Positions 1 through 8,142 of a stretch of 46,865 nucleotides of DNA are shown here, piece by piece. How positions within the stretch are numbered: the stretch's first letter is position 1; the number at the start of each line of letters is the position of its first letter. A model generated the notes under the pieces. It worked only from the letters and a program-made list of their open reading frames with translations, searched no databases and had not been told where the DNA came from. Origin of the DNA: an uncultured Mycoplasmatota bacterium (lineage in GTDB: Bacteria; Bacillota_I; Bacilli_A; RF39; UBA660); assembly GCA_900553395.1 (NCBI GenBank), contig USDJ01000010.1:1-46865 (forward strand), read 5' to 3'. Made by a program: the position numbers and the translations under genes.

Positions 1-53
1 AACCAACGATCAGGGAGTTGCAGTCCCACGCCTTACCACTTGGCTATAGACCC
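1..53 (-). tRNA. tRNA-Cys (GCA), 3' part outside window
   Basis: Read on the minus strand, this is the 5' part of a tRNA: a 7-nt acceptor strand GGGTCTA, then TA, a D-arm closed by GCC/GGC around AAGTGGTAA, and an anticodon stem GGGA/TCCC around the loop CTGCAAC. The anticodon is GCA, giving Cys. The T-arm begins at the window edge, so the 3' end is missing. Confidence 0.9.
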
Positions 54-198
54 ATATTTTATAGTAACTTGCATCACATTAATAATTTTACACTATTAGT
101 TTTTTTTTGTCAATTAAATAATATTAATTATATTAAAAAATATGAAAAAGCATTGGAAAATATGATAAATTTAGTATTTGTATTTTTTGTGAAAAGTG

Positions 199-227
199 TT
201 GACAATTAATTTATAATATAATATAGT
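199..227 (+). promoter_or_regulatory. Sigma-A type promoter of the ABC exporter operon
   Basis: A perfect -35 TTGACA at 199-204 is followed by a 17-bp spacer and a -10 TATAGT at 222-227. The predicted start is about 65 nt upstream of the SD site of the first exporter gene. Confidence 0.7.
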
Positions 228-300
228 TAACATGCAAATTTTTATGTATATAAGAATGTCAAAATAAATTTATTTGTATATATTAATAGAGGTGATTAAA

Positions 301-2064
301 ATGACTAAAATGTTTAAGAATTTTACTAAGAAAGATATACTTGTAGTTATTATGTGTGTAGTATTTATAACTTTTCAAGTTTGGTTAGATTTAAAGTTAC
401 CGGATTATATGAGTTCTATAACAGCACTTATCCAAAGTGATGGAAATCAGATGAATGAAATATTAGTAAAAGGTGGATGTATGCTTTTGTGCGCATTTGG
501 AAGTTTATTTTCTGCTGTTATAGTAGGATATTTAGCTTCTAATTTATCTGCAACTTTTTCTTTTGATTTACGAAAGAAAATATTTGAAAAAGTTCAAAGT
601 TTTGGAATGGAAGAAGTCAAAAAATTTCAAACAAGTAGTTTAATAACTAGAACTACTAATGATGTTACTCAAATAGAAATGCTTATATCTATGGGACTTC
701 AGATGATAATTAAAGCGCCAATAATGGCGGTTTGGGCTGTTTCAAAAATACTAAATAAAAGCGTTGAATGGAGCCTTTTAACAGGAGCTGGAGTAGTAAT
801 ACTTTTAGCAACAATAGGAACATTACTAATTATAGTATTTCCAAGATTTGAAAAGGTTCAGAAACTAATAGATAGAGTAAATAATGTTACAAGAGAAAAT
901 TTAACGGGTATAAGAGTAATAAGAGCATTTAATGCTGAAAACTATCAACAAAATAGATTTGAAAATGTAAATAGTGATTTGACTAATATGCAACTATTTA
1001 ATCAAAAATGCTTTGCAATACTTAATCCAATCATGAATTTAGTTATGCATTTTTTAACACTGGGAATCTATTTCATAGGTGCTTTCTTAATTGATAAAGC
1101 TGGAATGCTTGACAAAATAAATTTATTTAGTAACATGGTAGTATTTTCAAGTTATGGTATGCAAGTTATAGCTTCATTTTTAATGCTAGCTATGATATTT
1201 ATGATATGGCCAAGGGCTCAAGTTTCTGCAAAAAGAATAAATGAGATTTTAGATGAAAATGTTAAAATAGTTGATGGAAAATTAGATGGACGTAGTACAA
1301 AAGAAAAGGGAACTGTAGAATTTAGAAATGTTTCTTTTAAATATCCTGATGCTGATGAATATCTTTTGAAAAATATTTCATTTAAGGTTGAAAAGGGCGA
1401 GACGATTGCTTTTATAGGTTCTACAGGAAGTGGTAAAAGTACATTAATTAATTTAGTTCCAAGATTTTATGATGCTACAGAAGGTGAAATACTTGTCGAT
1501 GGAATCAACGTTAAAGATTATAAATTAAAGTCATTACATAATAAATTAGGATATATTCCACAAAAAGCCGTTATGTTTACTGGTACTATAGAGTCAAATG
1601 TAAGTTATGGTGAAAATGGAAAAGATAGGCCTAATCTAAAGAAGGTTGAAAAAGCAATAGAAGTTGCACAAGGATTAGATTTTGTTTCTAAAATGGATAA
1701 AAAATATGAATCTCATATAGCACGAGGAGGAACTAATATATCAGGTGGGCAAAAGCAGAGATTAGCAATAGCACGTGCTGTAGCGAGAGATCCAGAAATA
1801 TATATATTTGATGATTCGTTTTCAGCACTTGATTATAAAACGGATCTTATGCTTAGAAAAGCTTTGAAAAAATATACAAATGAAGCAACAAGTATGATAG
1901 TTGCTCAAAGAATCGGAACAATTATAAATGCAGATAAAATTGTTGTGTTAGATAAAGGAGAATGCGTTGGAATAGGTACACATAAAGAATTGCTTAAAAA
2001 TTGTTCTGTGTATAAAGAGATAGCCTATTCACAGTTGTCAAAGGAGGAGTTAGAGAATGCCTAG
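301..2064 (+). CDS. Heterodimeric ABC exporter subunit A (degenerate ATP site)
   Basis: Membrane ABC exporter half-transporter of the BmrC/LmrC (multidrug) type, about 587 residues. The N-terminal half is a six-helix exporter domain. The C-terminal half is an ATPase with Walker A GSTGSGKST near residue 373, signature ISGGQKQR near 480 and Walker B ending IYIFDDSFS near 499. The residue after the Walker B aspartate is Asp rather than catalytic Glu, as in the degenerate site of heterodimeric exporters. ATG 301 is preferred over ATG 274 because GAGGTG lies at 289-294. It overlaps the next gene by 8 nt, so the two are co-translated and likely form one transporter. Substrate is not evident. Confidence 0.9.
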   Translation: MTKMFKNFTKKDILVVIMCVVFITFQVWLDLKLPDYMSSITALIQSDGNQMNEILVKGGCMLLCAFGSLFSAVIVGYLASNLSATFSFDLRKKIFEKVQSFGMEEVKKFQTSSLITRTTNDVTQIEMLISMGLQMIIKAPIMAVWAVSKILNKSVEWSLLTGAGVVILLATIGTLLIIVFPRFEKVQKLIDRVNNVTRENLTGIRVIRAFNAENYQQNRFENVNSDLTNMQLFNQKCFAILNPIMNLVMHFLTLGIYFIGAFLIDKAGMLDKINLFSNMVVFSSYGMQVIASFLMLAMIFMIWPRAQVSAKRINEILDENVKIVDGKLDGRSTKEKGTVEFRNVSFKYPDADEYLLKNISFKVEKGETIAFIGSTGSGKSTLINLVPRFYDATEGEILVDGINVKDYKLKSLHNKLGYIPQKAVMFTGTIESNVSYGENGKDRPNLKKVEKAIEVAQGLDFVSKMDKKYESHIARGGTNISGGQKQRLAIARAVARDPEIYIFDDSFSALDYKTDLMLRKALKKYTNEATSMIVAQRIGTIINADKIVVLDKGECVGIGTHKELLKNCSVYKEIAYSQLSKEELENA

Positions 2065-4033
2065 ACCAATGGGACCAAATAGGGGAATGCCTGAGAAATC
2101 TAAGGATTTTAAGGCTTCAATAAAAAGACTATTTAATAGTTTAAATAACTGGCGTTATTTACTTATATTCTGCTTAATATTGGCCATGACTAGTGCTATA
2201 TTATCTTTAGTAGCTCCAAATCAATTGTCTAGCTTAACTGACACTATTACATTAGGTATTCAGCCAAATATATCAGAAAAAACTATTAATGAGGTATTAA
2301 GTAATCCTGAAATTAGTAATGAAGATAAATCTAAATTTATGAATTTGATTGAAGAAGCAAAATCAAATAAAGACGTAGATAGCAAAAAGTTACTAAAAGA
2401 AATGGATTCATTACCAAGTGAAATTAAAGATACTATTAGCTCTAAGATAAATATAAGCAAAGTAAAAAAAATAGCCTTTATACTTACAATTTTATATTTA
2501 TTAAGTGCATTATTTAATTATATTCAATCATTATTAATGACTATAACGTCAAACAATTTTGCTAAAAAATTAAGAACTAGTATATCTCTAAAAATAAATA
2601 AATTGCCTCTTAAATACTTCGATACTCATGAAACGGGAGATATATTATCTAGGGTAACTAATGACGTTGATACAATAGCTCAAAACATGAATCAAAGCTT
2701 AGCTTCACTTGTTAGTAGTGTAACATTATTTGTAGGTTCAGTAATCATGATGATTTCAACTAACTTTATAATGGCAATAACTGCTATAGTAGCAAGTGCT
2801 TTTGGATTTGGACTTATGGGAGTTATATTGAGTAAGTCTCAAAAGTATTTTATACAAAGACAAATAGAGTTAGGTAATTTGAATGGTCATATAGAAGAAA
2901 TATATTCAGGACATAATGTGGTTAAGGCATATAATGGTGAAAAAGAAGCAAGTGTAGAGTTTGATAGTTTAAATAAAAAGTTATATGACTGTAACAGAAA
3001 AAGTCAGTTTTTATCAGGTATAATGCAACCAATTATGATGTTTGTTGGAAATTTTGGATATGTTGCTGTGTGCGTAGTAGGTGCATTACTTGTTATGAAT
3101 GGTAAGACTTCATTTGGAACAATAGTAGCTTTTATGATATACGTTAGAATGTTTACTAATCCATTATCTCAAATAGCTCAAGCTATGACGTCGTTACAAT
3201 CAACAGCAGCAGCAAGCGAAAGAGTTTTTGAATTTTTAGATGAAAAAGAAATGACTGATGAATCTAACTTACCTAAAAAGTTAAATAGTTCAAAAGTAAA
3301 GGGAGAAATTGAATTTAAACATGTTAAGTTTGGATATGACGAGAATAGAAATATAATTAAAGACTTTAGCGTAAAAGTAAAACCAGGCCAAAAAATAGCT
3401 ATAGTAGGACCAACCGGTGCTGGAAAAACTACCATGGTAAATTTGCTTATGAAGTTCTATGAAATAAATTCTGGAGATATATTAATAGACGGTGCGTCAA
3501 CAAAAGATTTAAAAAGGGAAAATATTCATGATTTATTTGTTATGGTATTACAGGATACTTGGTTATTTAATGGTACCATTAGGGAAAATTTGAAATTTAA
3601 TAATGGCAATGTAACTGATGATGAAATTTTAAAAGCTTGTGATGCAGTTGGAATATCTCATTTTATTAAAACTCTTCCTGGAGGCTTGGATGCTCAAGTG
3701 GGTGATAATGACAGTATAAGTCAAGGTCAAAAACAATTGCTTACTATAACAAGAGGCATGATTAAAGATGCACCATTTCTTATTTTAGATGAAGCTACTT
3801 CTAATGTAGATACCAGAACAGAGGAATTAGTCCAAAAGGCTATGGATAAGCTTACAAAGGGAAAAACTTCATTTATAATTGCGCATAGACTTTCTACAAT
3901 TAAGAATGCTGATCTTATTTTAGTTATGCAAGATGGAAACATAGTAGAACAAGGTTCTCATGAGCAATTATTAAAAGCTAATGGCTTTTATGCAGAATTA
4001 TATAATTCACAATTTGATACAATTAGTGAATAA
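2057..4033 (+). CDS. Heterodimeric ABC exporter subunit B (catalytic ATP site)
   Basis: Partner half-transporter of 658 residues (BmrD/LmrD type). An insertion of about 75 residues (roughly 57-130), rich in Lys, Glu, Asp and Ser, lies between the first and second membrane segments, as is typical of the larger subunit of such pairs. The ATPase has Walker A GPTGAGKTT near 451, a variant signature ISQGQKQ near 554, and Walker B LILDEATS with the catalytic Glu. SD AAGGAGGAG at 2041-2049 lies inside the end of the upstream gene. It is probably a lipid or drug exporter; the substrate cannot be read from sequence. Confidence 0.9.
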   Translation: MPRPMGPNRGMPEKSKDFKASIKRLFNSLNNWRYLLIFCLILAMTSAILSLVAPNQLSSLTDTITLGIQPNISEKTINEVLSNPEISNEDKSKFMNLIEEAKSNKDVDSKKLLKEMDSLPSEIKDTISSKINISKVKKIAFILTILYLLSALFNYIQSLLMTITSNNFAKKLRTSISLKINKLPLKYFDTHETGDILSRVTNDVDTIAQNMNQSLASLVSSVTLFVGSVIMMISTNFIMAITAIVASAFGFGLMGVILSKSQKYFIQRQIELGNLNGHIEEIYSGHNVVKAYNGEKEASVEFDSLNKKLYDCNRKSQFLSGIMQPIMMFVGNFGYVAVCVVGALLVMNGKTSFGTIVAFMIYVRMFTNPLSQIAQAMTSLQSTAAASERVFEFLDEKEMTDESNLPKKLNSSKVKGEIEFKHVKFGYDENRNIIKDFSVKVKPGQKIAIVGPTGAGKTTMVNLLMKFYEINSGDILIDGASTKDLKRENIHDLFVMVLQDTWLFNGTIRENLKFNNGNVTDDEILKACDAVGISHFIKTLPGGLDAQVGDNDSISQGQKQLLTITRGMIKDAPFLILDEATSNVDTRTEELVQKAMDKLTKGKTSFIIAHRLSTIKNADLILVMQDGNIVEQGSHEQLLKANGFYAELYNSQFDTISE

Positions 4034-4085
4034 AAGTATTTACAAAATAAAAAAAATAGTGTATATTTTATATATCACTATTTAT

Positions 4086-4160
4086 GCAGGTGTAGTACAA
4101 TGGTTAGTATATGGCCTTGCCAAGGCTAGGATGCCGGTTCGATCCCGGTCACTTGCTCCA
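4086..4160 (+). tRNA. tRNA-Gly (GCC)
   Basis: Complete cloverleaf with encoded CCA. Acceptor strands GCAGGTG and CACTTGC pair (one G-T), the anticodon loop is TTGCCAA with anticodon GCC, and the T-arm is CCGG around TTCGATC. It follows the exporter operon by about 50 nt. Confidence 0.96.
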
Positions 4161-4169
4161 TTTGAAATT

Positions 4170-4204
4170 AACTTACGGACTTATTTGTTTGTAAGTTTTT
4201 ATTT
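4170..4204 (+). terminator. Rho-independent terminator after tRNA-Gly
   Basis: AACTTAC at 4170-4176 pairs with GTAAGTT at 4191-4197, followed by a T-rich tail. Confidence 0.75.
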
Positions 4205-4216
4205 TACATAAAAATG

Positions 4217-4250
4217 ATAAAGACAATGCTATCTAACATTGTCTTATTGT
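4217..4250. terminator. Probable bidirectional terminator between convergent units
   Basis: AAGACAATG at 4220-4228 pairs with CATTGTCTT at 4237-4245. T-rich sequence follows on the plus strand and A-rich sequence precedes it, so it can also end the minus-strand small gene at 4308-4478. Confidence 0.65.
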
Positions 4251-4307
4251 TACTTTTATATTTCATTTTCTTTTAAATATTCAATTATCTCAATGAAGAT
4301 TTTATCA

Positions 4308-4478
4308 TTACTTTTTAAATAACTTAATTGGAATAATAATCCAAAAGAACATACAAAAAAATATTACTTTAAATAACCATTTGATTGCTCCATATACAAT
4401 CCATTCTTCTGGAGAACCAGAAACAACCATTCTTTTTCTATTATTCATTCTTTCTGTTCTGTAAATTCTCGTTCTCAT
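4308..4478 (-). CDS. Small membrane protein of unknown function (56 aa)
   Basis: A 56-codon minus-strand ORF with strong initiation signals: AGGAGGTG lies 6 nt before ATG 4478 and a TATAAT -10 lies further upstream. The product has a very basic N-terminus (MRTRIYRTERMNNRKRM) and a short central stretch with SGSPEEWIVYG. A C-terminal hydrophobic segment of about 18 residues (VIFFCMFFWIIIPIKLF) ends in KK. I do not recognise a family. The SD, promoter and downstream hairpin together support a real gene rather than a chance ORF. It is convergent with the tRNA-Gly unit. Confidence 0.7.
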   Translation of the reverse strand: MRTRIYRTERMNNRKRMVVSGSPEEWIVYGAIKWLFKVIFFCMFFWIIIPIKLFKK

Positions 4479-4518
4479 AAATGACACCTCCTAGTTAACG
4501 TCCGTCCTTCTATGCATA

Positions 4519-4548
4519 ATTATAACATAATTTAATTTGTTTGTGTAA
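4519..4548 (-). promoter_or_regulatory. Promoter of the 56-aa membrane protein
   Basis: On the minus strand, a perfect -10 TATAAT (4519-4524) is preceded 18 bp away by TTACAC (4543-4548), a fair -35. It sits about 40 bp upstream of the ATG at 4478. Confidence 0.5.
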
Positions 4549-4549
4549 A

Positions 4550-5044
4550 ACATATAACATTCAGAGTTTATTCAATATTATCTAGCATTTAAAAAAAATA
4601 GTAAATTCATATGCCTAAATAATTTATATAAATCCCATATTGTTTTATTTATATATCGCTTTCTGATAAGTTTGATTAATTTTTTATTATATTAAAAATG
4701 GAACTTAATAAATTTAGTATTCGTATCAAATGTTTATGTGTTTAAATATCCAGACCAATTATAACGTTATATTAGTCAAGAGAATTATTTTGATGATAAA
4801 ATATGGTGAAGATAATTATTAAGTAGATGAAAAAAGTGCTAAAATAAGATGTGAATTAGAAAAAAATGCTAGTATAGCTCATATTTATTATTACGATTAT
4901 TAATAAAAAGGAAAAAACATCGAAGTAGTTTAATCTTATTTATATGTTTTTAAAACATTAATATGATGATAATTAAACTCTAGGAATATTTCCTGTTAAA
5001 GTGAGTTATTATAGTTCATAATTAATTTGTGAAAGGAAGAGTTT
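4550..5044. other. Gene-poor AT-rich stretch with a possible gene remnant
   Basis: No intact gene is visible over about 500 bases. A stop-bounded frame at 4823-4903 reads like a protein C-terminus (VDEKSAKIRCELEKNASIAH, then IYYYDY and stop) but has no start. It is followed by an inverted repeat, AAAAACAT at 4913-4920 with ATGTTTTT at 4944-4951, that could be its terminator. This looks like the decayed tail of a lost gene. The SD AAAGGAAG before the regulator at 5045 lies at the right edge. Confidence 0.35.
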
Positions 5045-5755
5045 ATGAATCAAGAAAAAATTGGAAAATTTATTTTGGAGTGTCGAAAAAGGAAAAATTT
5101 AACTCAGTCTGAAATGGCTGAAAAACTAGGTGTTACTGATAAATCAGTTAGTAATTGGGAAAATGGAAGAAATATGCCGGATTTATCTTTATTTAAACCT
5201 CTATGTGAACTTCTTAATATTTCTATTAACGATTTAATAAGTGGTGAAGTGGTAGCAGGGAGTGCTTATCAAGAAAAGTTGGAAGAAAACATTATAAATA
5301 CAATTGATTATACTAACAAAAGAGTTTTAGAGAAAAATAATTTGATTGGTATTATTTTAGTTGTATTTGGAGTTTTATTGATGGTAACGGCTTTGTCTAT
5401 ATTTCCAAGTGAGAGTAGTTGGGGGAGTATTTATTCACTATTTGGAATGATAGTATCGTTAGTAGGTATTTTAAATTTTATGAGAAAATTAAATTGGGTT
5501 AGAAAAATATTGTTTAGTTTTTGTTATTTAATTTTGATTGTTTCTTTGATATTTATTATAGATTATGTAAGTGTATTAAATATTAAACAAGCACCAAGAT
5601 TTTCAATTTATAAAATAACGTCTGATACGGCGATATACTATGATACACCATTTTATGATGTCATAAGATGTAATCGTGATACTAAAGATGAATATTATAA
5701 AATTATAAAAAATCAGTCTTATGATAATCAAAATATCCAAAAATATTGTAATTAG
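5045..5755 (+). CDS. Membrane-anchored XRE-family transcriptional regulator
   Basis: 236 residues. Residues 5-62 form a Cro/C1 helix-turn-helix (LTQSEMAEKLGVTDKSVSNW, then ENGRNMPD). A linker leads to three hydrophobic segments near 98-120, 128-146 and 155-178, and a C-terminal domain with conserved-looking IRCNRDTKDEYYKII. This is the layout of membrane-bound XRE regulators that may sense envelope conditions through the C-terminal domain. SD AAAGGAAG precedes the ATG. The target is unknown; the next gene is convergent, so there is no operon partner. Confidence 0.85.
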   Translation: MNQEKIGKFILECRKRKNLTQSEMAEKLGVTDKSVSNWENGRNMPDLSLFKPLCELLNISINDLISGEVVAGSAYQEKLEENIINTIDYTNKRVLEKNNLIGIILVVFGVLLMVTALSIFPSESSWGSIYSLFGMIVSLVGILNFMRKLNWVRKILFSFCYLILIVSLIFIIDYVSVLNIKQAPRFSIYKITSDTAIYYDTPFYDVIRCNRDTKDEYYKIIKNQSYDNQNIQKYCN

Positions 5756-5760
5756 GTTTG

Positions 5761-5803
5761 AAAAAAACATAATTTTAAATTTTTAAAAAATTATGTTTTT
5801 TTA
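5761..5803. terminator. Bidirectional terminator between XRE and TetR genes
   Basis: A-run plus ACATAATTTT pairs with AAAATTATGT plus T-run. The symmetric A-stem-T layout works for both convergent genes and overlaps the stop of the minus-strand TetR gene. Confidence 0.8.
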
Positions 5804-6349
5804 TTTATTATTATTTTCTAGGCTTTTTCCTTTATACTCAGAATTAATTATTTCCACCATTTCTTTTGGACTTTCTTTGCAATTATTTAATAACCATTTT
5901 TTAATAATAGCAGACATACCAGCTTTAAAAAATTCAATATGATAATCCATATTTTTTGTTGTTCCGTAATATTTGATCATATCAGATTTTTCTAAATGAT
6001 TATCGTAATAATTCATAAAGTCAAAGTTTAACTTAAACATGGTTTTATAATATATTTGATTTTCTTTTATATGTGTAAATAATTTTAAATAATCGTAAGA
6101 ATGTTTTTGCTTTATTGATTCCTCTTTATATAATTCTAATAAATCATTAAACATTTCTTCTTTTACTTTGTCTGCTAAATCATATATGTCAATATAATTA
6201 ACATAGAATGTTGAACGATTTATTTGGGCTTTTTTTACTAAGTCAGTAATATTAATTTCATTAATTTCTTTTGTTTGAAGTAATTCAATAAATGCTTTTT
6301 TTATTTTTGCCTTGGATTCTTTTTTCCTTTTATTGTTTGCTATATTCAT
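5801..6349 (-). CDS. TetR/AcrR-family transcriptional repressor
   Basis: About 182 residues. The N-terminal 55 residues are a TetR helix-turn-helix (KAFIELLQTKEINEINITDL, then VKKAQINRSTFYVNY); the rest is a helical ligand/dimer domain of the type often annotated TetR C-terminal. ATG 6349 is preferred over ATG 6361 because GGGGGT sits 5 nt before it and nothing SD-like precedes 6361. It is divergent from the operon starting at 6465, with a perfect inverted repeat between them, so it most likely represses that operon and perhaps itself. The ligand is unknown. Confidence 0.88.
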   Translation of the reverse strand: MNIANNKRKKESKAKIKKAFIELLQTKEINEINITDLVKKAQINRSTFYVNYIDIYDLADKVKEEMFNDLLELYKEESIKQKHSYDYLKLFTHIKENQIYYKTMFKLNFDFMNYYDNHLEKSDMIKYYGTTKNMDYHIEFFKAGMSAIIKKWLLNNCKESPKEMVEIINSEYKGKSLENNNK

Positions 6350-6390
6350 AAATACCCCCATTATTTAGACATTTTAAGTAAACCTGTTGA

Positions 6391-6419
6391 TTGAATTAAT
6401 TAACTATCAATATTATAAT
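6391..6419 (+). promoter_or_regulatory. Promoter of the TetR-controlled operon
   Basis: TTGAAT at 6391-6396, 17-bp spacer, TATAAT at 6414-6419. The predicted start near 6426 falls just before the inverted repeat at 6432-6449. Confidence 0.65.
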
Positions 6420-6431
6420 TTAATTGTATTA

Positions 6432-6449
6432 AAAAGACAACTGTCTTTT
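6432..6449. promoter_or_regulatory. Probable TetR operator, perfect 8-2-8 inverted repeat
   Basis: AAAAGACA (6432-6439), AC, TGTCTTTT (6442-6449): perfect 8-bp arms separated by 2 bp. It lies immediately downstream of the predicted transcription start and upstream of the SD GGAGGTG (6454-6460), a classic position for steric repression. Assignment to the adjacent divergent TetR protein is inferred from position and symmetry. Confidence 0.7.
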
Positions 6450-6464
6450 GATTGGAGGTGTGAT

Positions 6465-6704
6465 ATGGCTAAATCAAAATTAGTAAAAGTTAATCAAAAA
6501 ATTGCTGATAAGGTTACTAATGGTTATAAAAAAGTTGAAAATACAGTAGTTAAAGGTTACAAAAAAATAGAAGATTCTGTGGTAAAAGGTTATACTAAAA
6601 TTGAAGATAAGTTTGTAAGTGAGTATTTAACGCATGATTGTGAAAACGTTGAAGCTGCTAAGAAAAGGCTAAAAAAAGAGCAAGAACGATTAAAAAATAA
6701 ATAA
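6465..6704 (+). CDS. Small basic/acidic repeat protein in TetR operon
   Basis: 79 residues from ATG 6465 (SD GGAGGTG 5 nt upstream; an upstream in-frame ATG at 6387 lacks an SD and lies before the promoter). The core is a tandem repeat of about 11 residues: VTNGYKKVENT, VVKGYKKIEDS, VVKGYTKIEDK, then a diverged FVSEYL. The tail VEAAKKRLKKEQERLKNK is a charged helix. There is no signal peptide or membrane segment. From memory, proteins with GYKKIEDGVV-type repeats are common beside TetR regulators in Clostridia; no function is established. Cotranscription with the membrane protein at 6719 (14-nt gap) is likely. Confidence 0.8.
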   Translation: MAKSKLVKVNQKIADKVTNGYKKVENTVVKGYKKIEDSVVKGYTKIEDKFVSEYLTHDCENVEAAKKRLKKEQERLKNK

Positions 6705-6718
6705 GGAGGAAATTAAAA

Positions 6719-7114
6719 ATGAAAAAGGAAACATTATTAGAAATTATATTAGGAACTATTGGAGGATTAATCTTTGCAATAGGTATGTGTATGGGACTTA
6801 TTCCTGAATGGGATATGTTGAATGCTGGAATTGTTGTGGGCGTAATAGGGTTTATTATTTTACTTTGCATTATTCCTATATATAGAAAAAGTCATCCAAG
6901 GACTAAATTAAATAAGCAAACAGATTGGGGAATTGTAGCAACCTGGGTAATTGGAGTTGTTGGAGCATTAGTAATGGGATATGGAATGAGTAGAGTTATG
7001 GTAGAAGAAGCTACAAAACAAGATATGATAATTGGAATAATTACGGGTATAGTTGGTTTAATAGTTTGTGTATTAAATTATCCTATTTATTCTTATATAA
7101 AAGGCAATAAATAA
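6719..7114 (+). CDS. Four-helix membrane protein in TetR operon
   Basis: 131 residues with four hydrophobic segments (about 7-28, 36-54, 71-90 and 103-125) arranged as two similar hairpins, each with a Gly-rich helix (GTIGGLIFAIGMCMGL; VIGVVGALVMGYGM). SD AAGGAGG is at 6703-6709. Similar proteins accompany the repeat protein and a TetR regulator in other Bacillota as far as I recall. No catalytic residues are visible; the function is unknown. A terminator follows. Confidence 0.75.
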   Translation: MKKETLLEIILGTIGGLIFAIGMCMGLIPEWDMLNAGIVVGVIGFIILLCIIPIYRKSHPRTKLNKQTDWGIVATWVIGVVGALVMGYGMSRVMVEEATKQDMIIGIITGIVGLIVCVLNYPIYSYIKGNK

Positions 7115-7155
7115 GAAAAAATTAGGAGCTTATATTTTAGTTTCTAATTTTTTTA
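7115..7155 (+). terminator. Terminator of the TetR-controlled operon
   Basis: AAAAATTAG at 7116-7124 pairs with CTAATTTTT from 7144, continuing into a T-run. Confidence 0.75.
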
Positions 7156-7167
7156 AGGTAGTTAAAA

Positions 7168-8088
7168 ATGAAAAAATTTTTATATCCTAAAAATCATATT
7201 TTATTGATTGGCTTATTCACTATAGTGATTTCACTAATATATCTAATTTTCTTTAATGGCTTTGGTACGAGTATATCTTATGTTTTATATTTAATTATGA
7301 CTTATTTCTTTGCTGTAATATGCATAAAAATATATAGCATAGTTAAATCTAAAATTAATAGATTTATAGATAATAATAAGTATTTGAGTAAATATAAAAA
7401 TAATCATAAGTTAAGATACAGGGTTTCTCTGTTTGTATCTTTGATGGTTAATGTAGTATATGCTATGTTTAAATTATTATCTGGTATAGTTTTTAAATCA
7501 TTTTGGTTTATATCATTTTCTTTATATTATTTTTTGTTAATTATACTTCGATGGAATATAGCAAAAGAAGAATTAAAAGATAATATAAATTTAGAAGATG
7601 AATTTATAAAATATAGGAAAACAGGAGTTATATTATTGTTTACTAATGTAATACTAACAATAATTATTTTGATTATAGTAAATCAAAAAATCATGAACAT
7701 TTATCCCGATTGGATGGCAATTACAGTGGCAGTTTATACTTTTTACCTGCTATTTAATTCAATATTTGGTCTAATAAAATATCGTAAGTATAAGAGTCCA
7801 TTAATATCCTCATCAAAAGTTATAAATGTTATTACAAGTTTAGTTTCATTAATATCATTAGAAATAATTCTTATACCAACGTTTGGAGGAGGTCAAACAG
7901 ATTTTTTTGAAATAATGATAATGGCAACAGGCGGAGGAATAGCTTTGATTATTATAGTTATAAGTTTATATATGATCATTAAATCAACTGAATGGTTGAC
8001 AATTGTAAAATGTAAATTATATGTAAAATTCATTTTATTAATCTTAGCTATAAATATGAATAACATTCTCTGTTTTAAAATAATTTGA
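7168..8088 (+). CDS. Polytopic membrane protein, unusual C-terminus
   Basis: 306 residues with seven to nine hydrophobic segments and no enzyme motif. It resembles uncharacterised Clostridial membrane proteins (conserved-looking YTFYLLFNSIFGLIKYRKY, SLISLEIILIPTFGGG and ISLYMIIKST). In those relatives, as I remember them, the protein ends in a short charged tail after the ...RST stretch. Here it continues TEWLTIVKCKLYVKF with another hydrophobic segment, so the last 35 or so residues may be a replaced or frameshifted end. SD AAGG is modest. It may belong functionally with the TetR operon though a terminator separates them. Confidence 0.65.
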   Translation: MKKFLYPKNHILLIGLFTIVISLIYLIFFNGFGTSISYVLYLIMTYFFAVICIKIYSIVKSKINRFIDNNKYLSKYKNNHKLRYRVSLFVSLMVNVVYAMFKLLSGIVFKSFWFISFSLYYFLLIILRWNIAKEELKDNINLEDEFIKYRKTGVILLFTNVILTIIILIIVNQKIMNIYPDWMAITVAVYTFYLLFNSIFGLIKYRKYKSPLISSSKVINVITSLVSLISLEIILIPTFGGGQTDFFEIMIMATGGGIALIIIVISLYMIIKSTEWLTIVKCKLYVKFILLILAINMNNILCFKII

Positions 8089-8142
8089 TTCTTGAAAAAA
8101 AATATATATTATGTTAATATTTATTTATAAGGATAGGTAATT

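Noticed and set aside
18..209. 63-codon ORF at the left edge
   Set aside because: It overlaps the tRNA-Cys, has no SD, and runs into the promoter at 199-227.
3981..4211. 76-codon plus-strand ORF
   Set aside because: It spans the end of the ABC gene and the whole tRNA-Gly in another frame.
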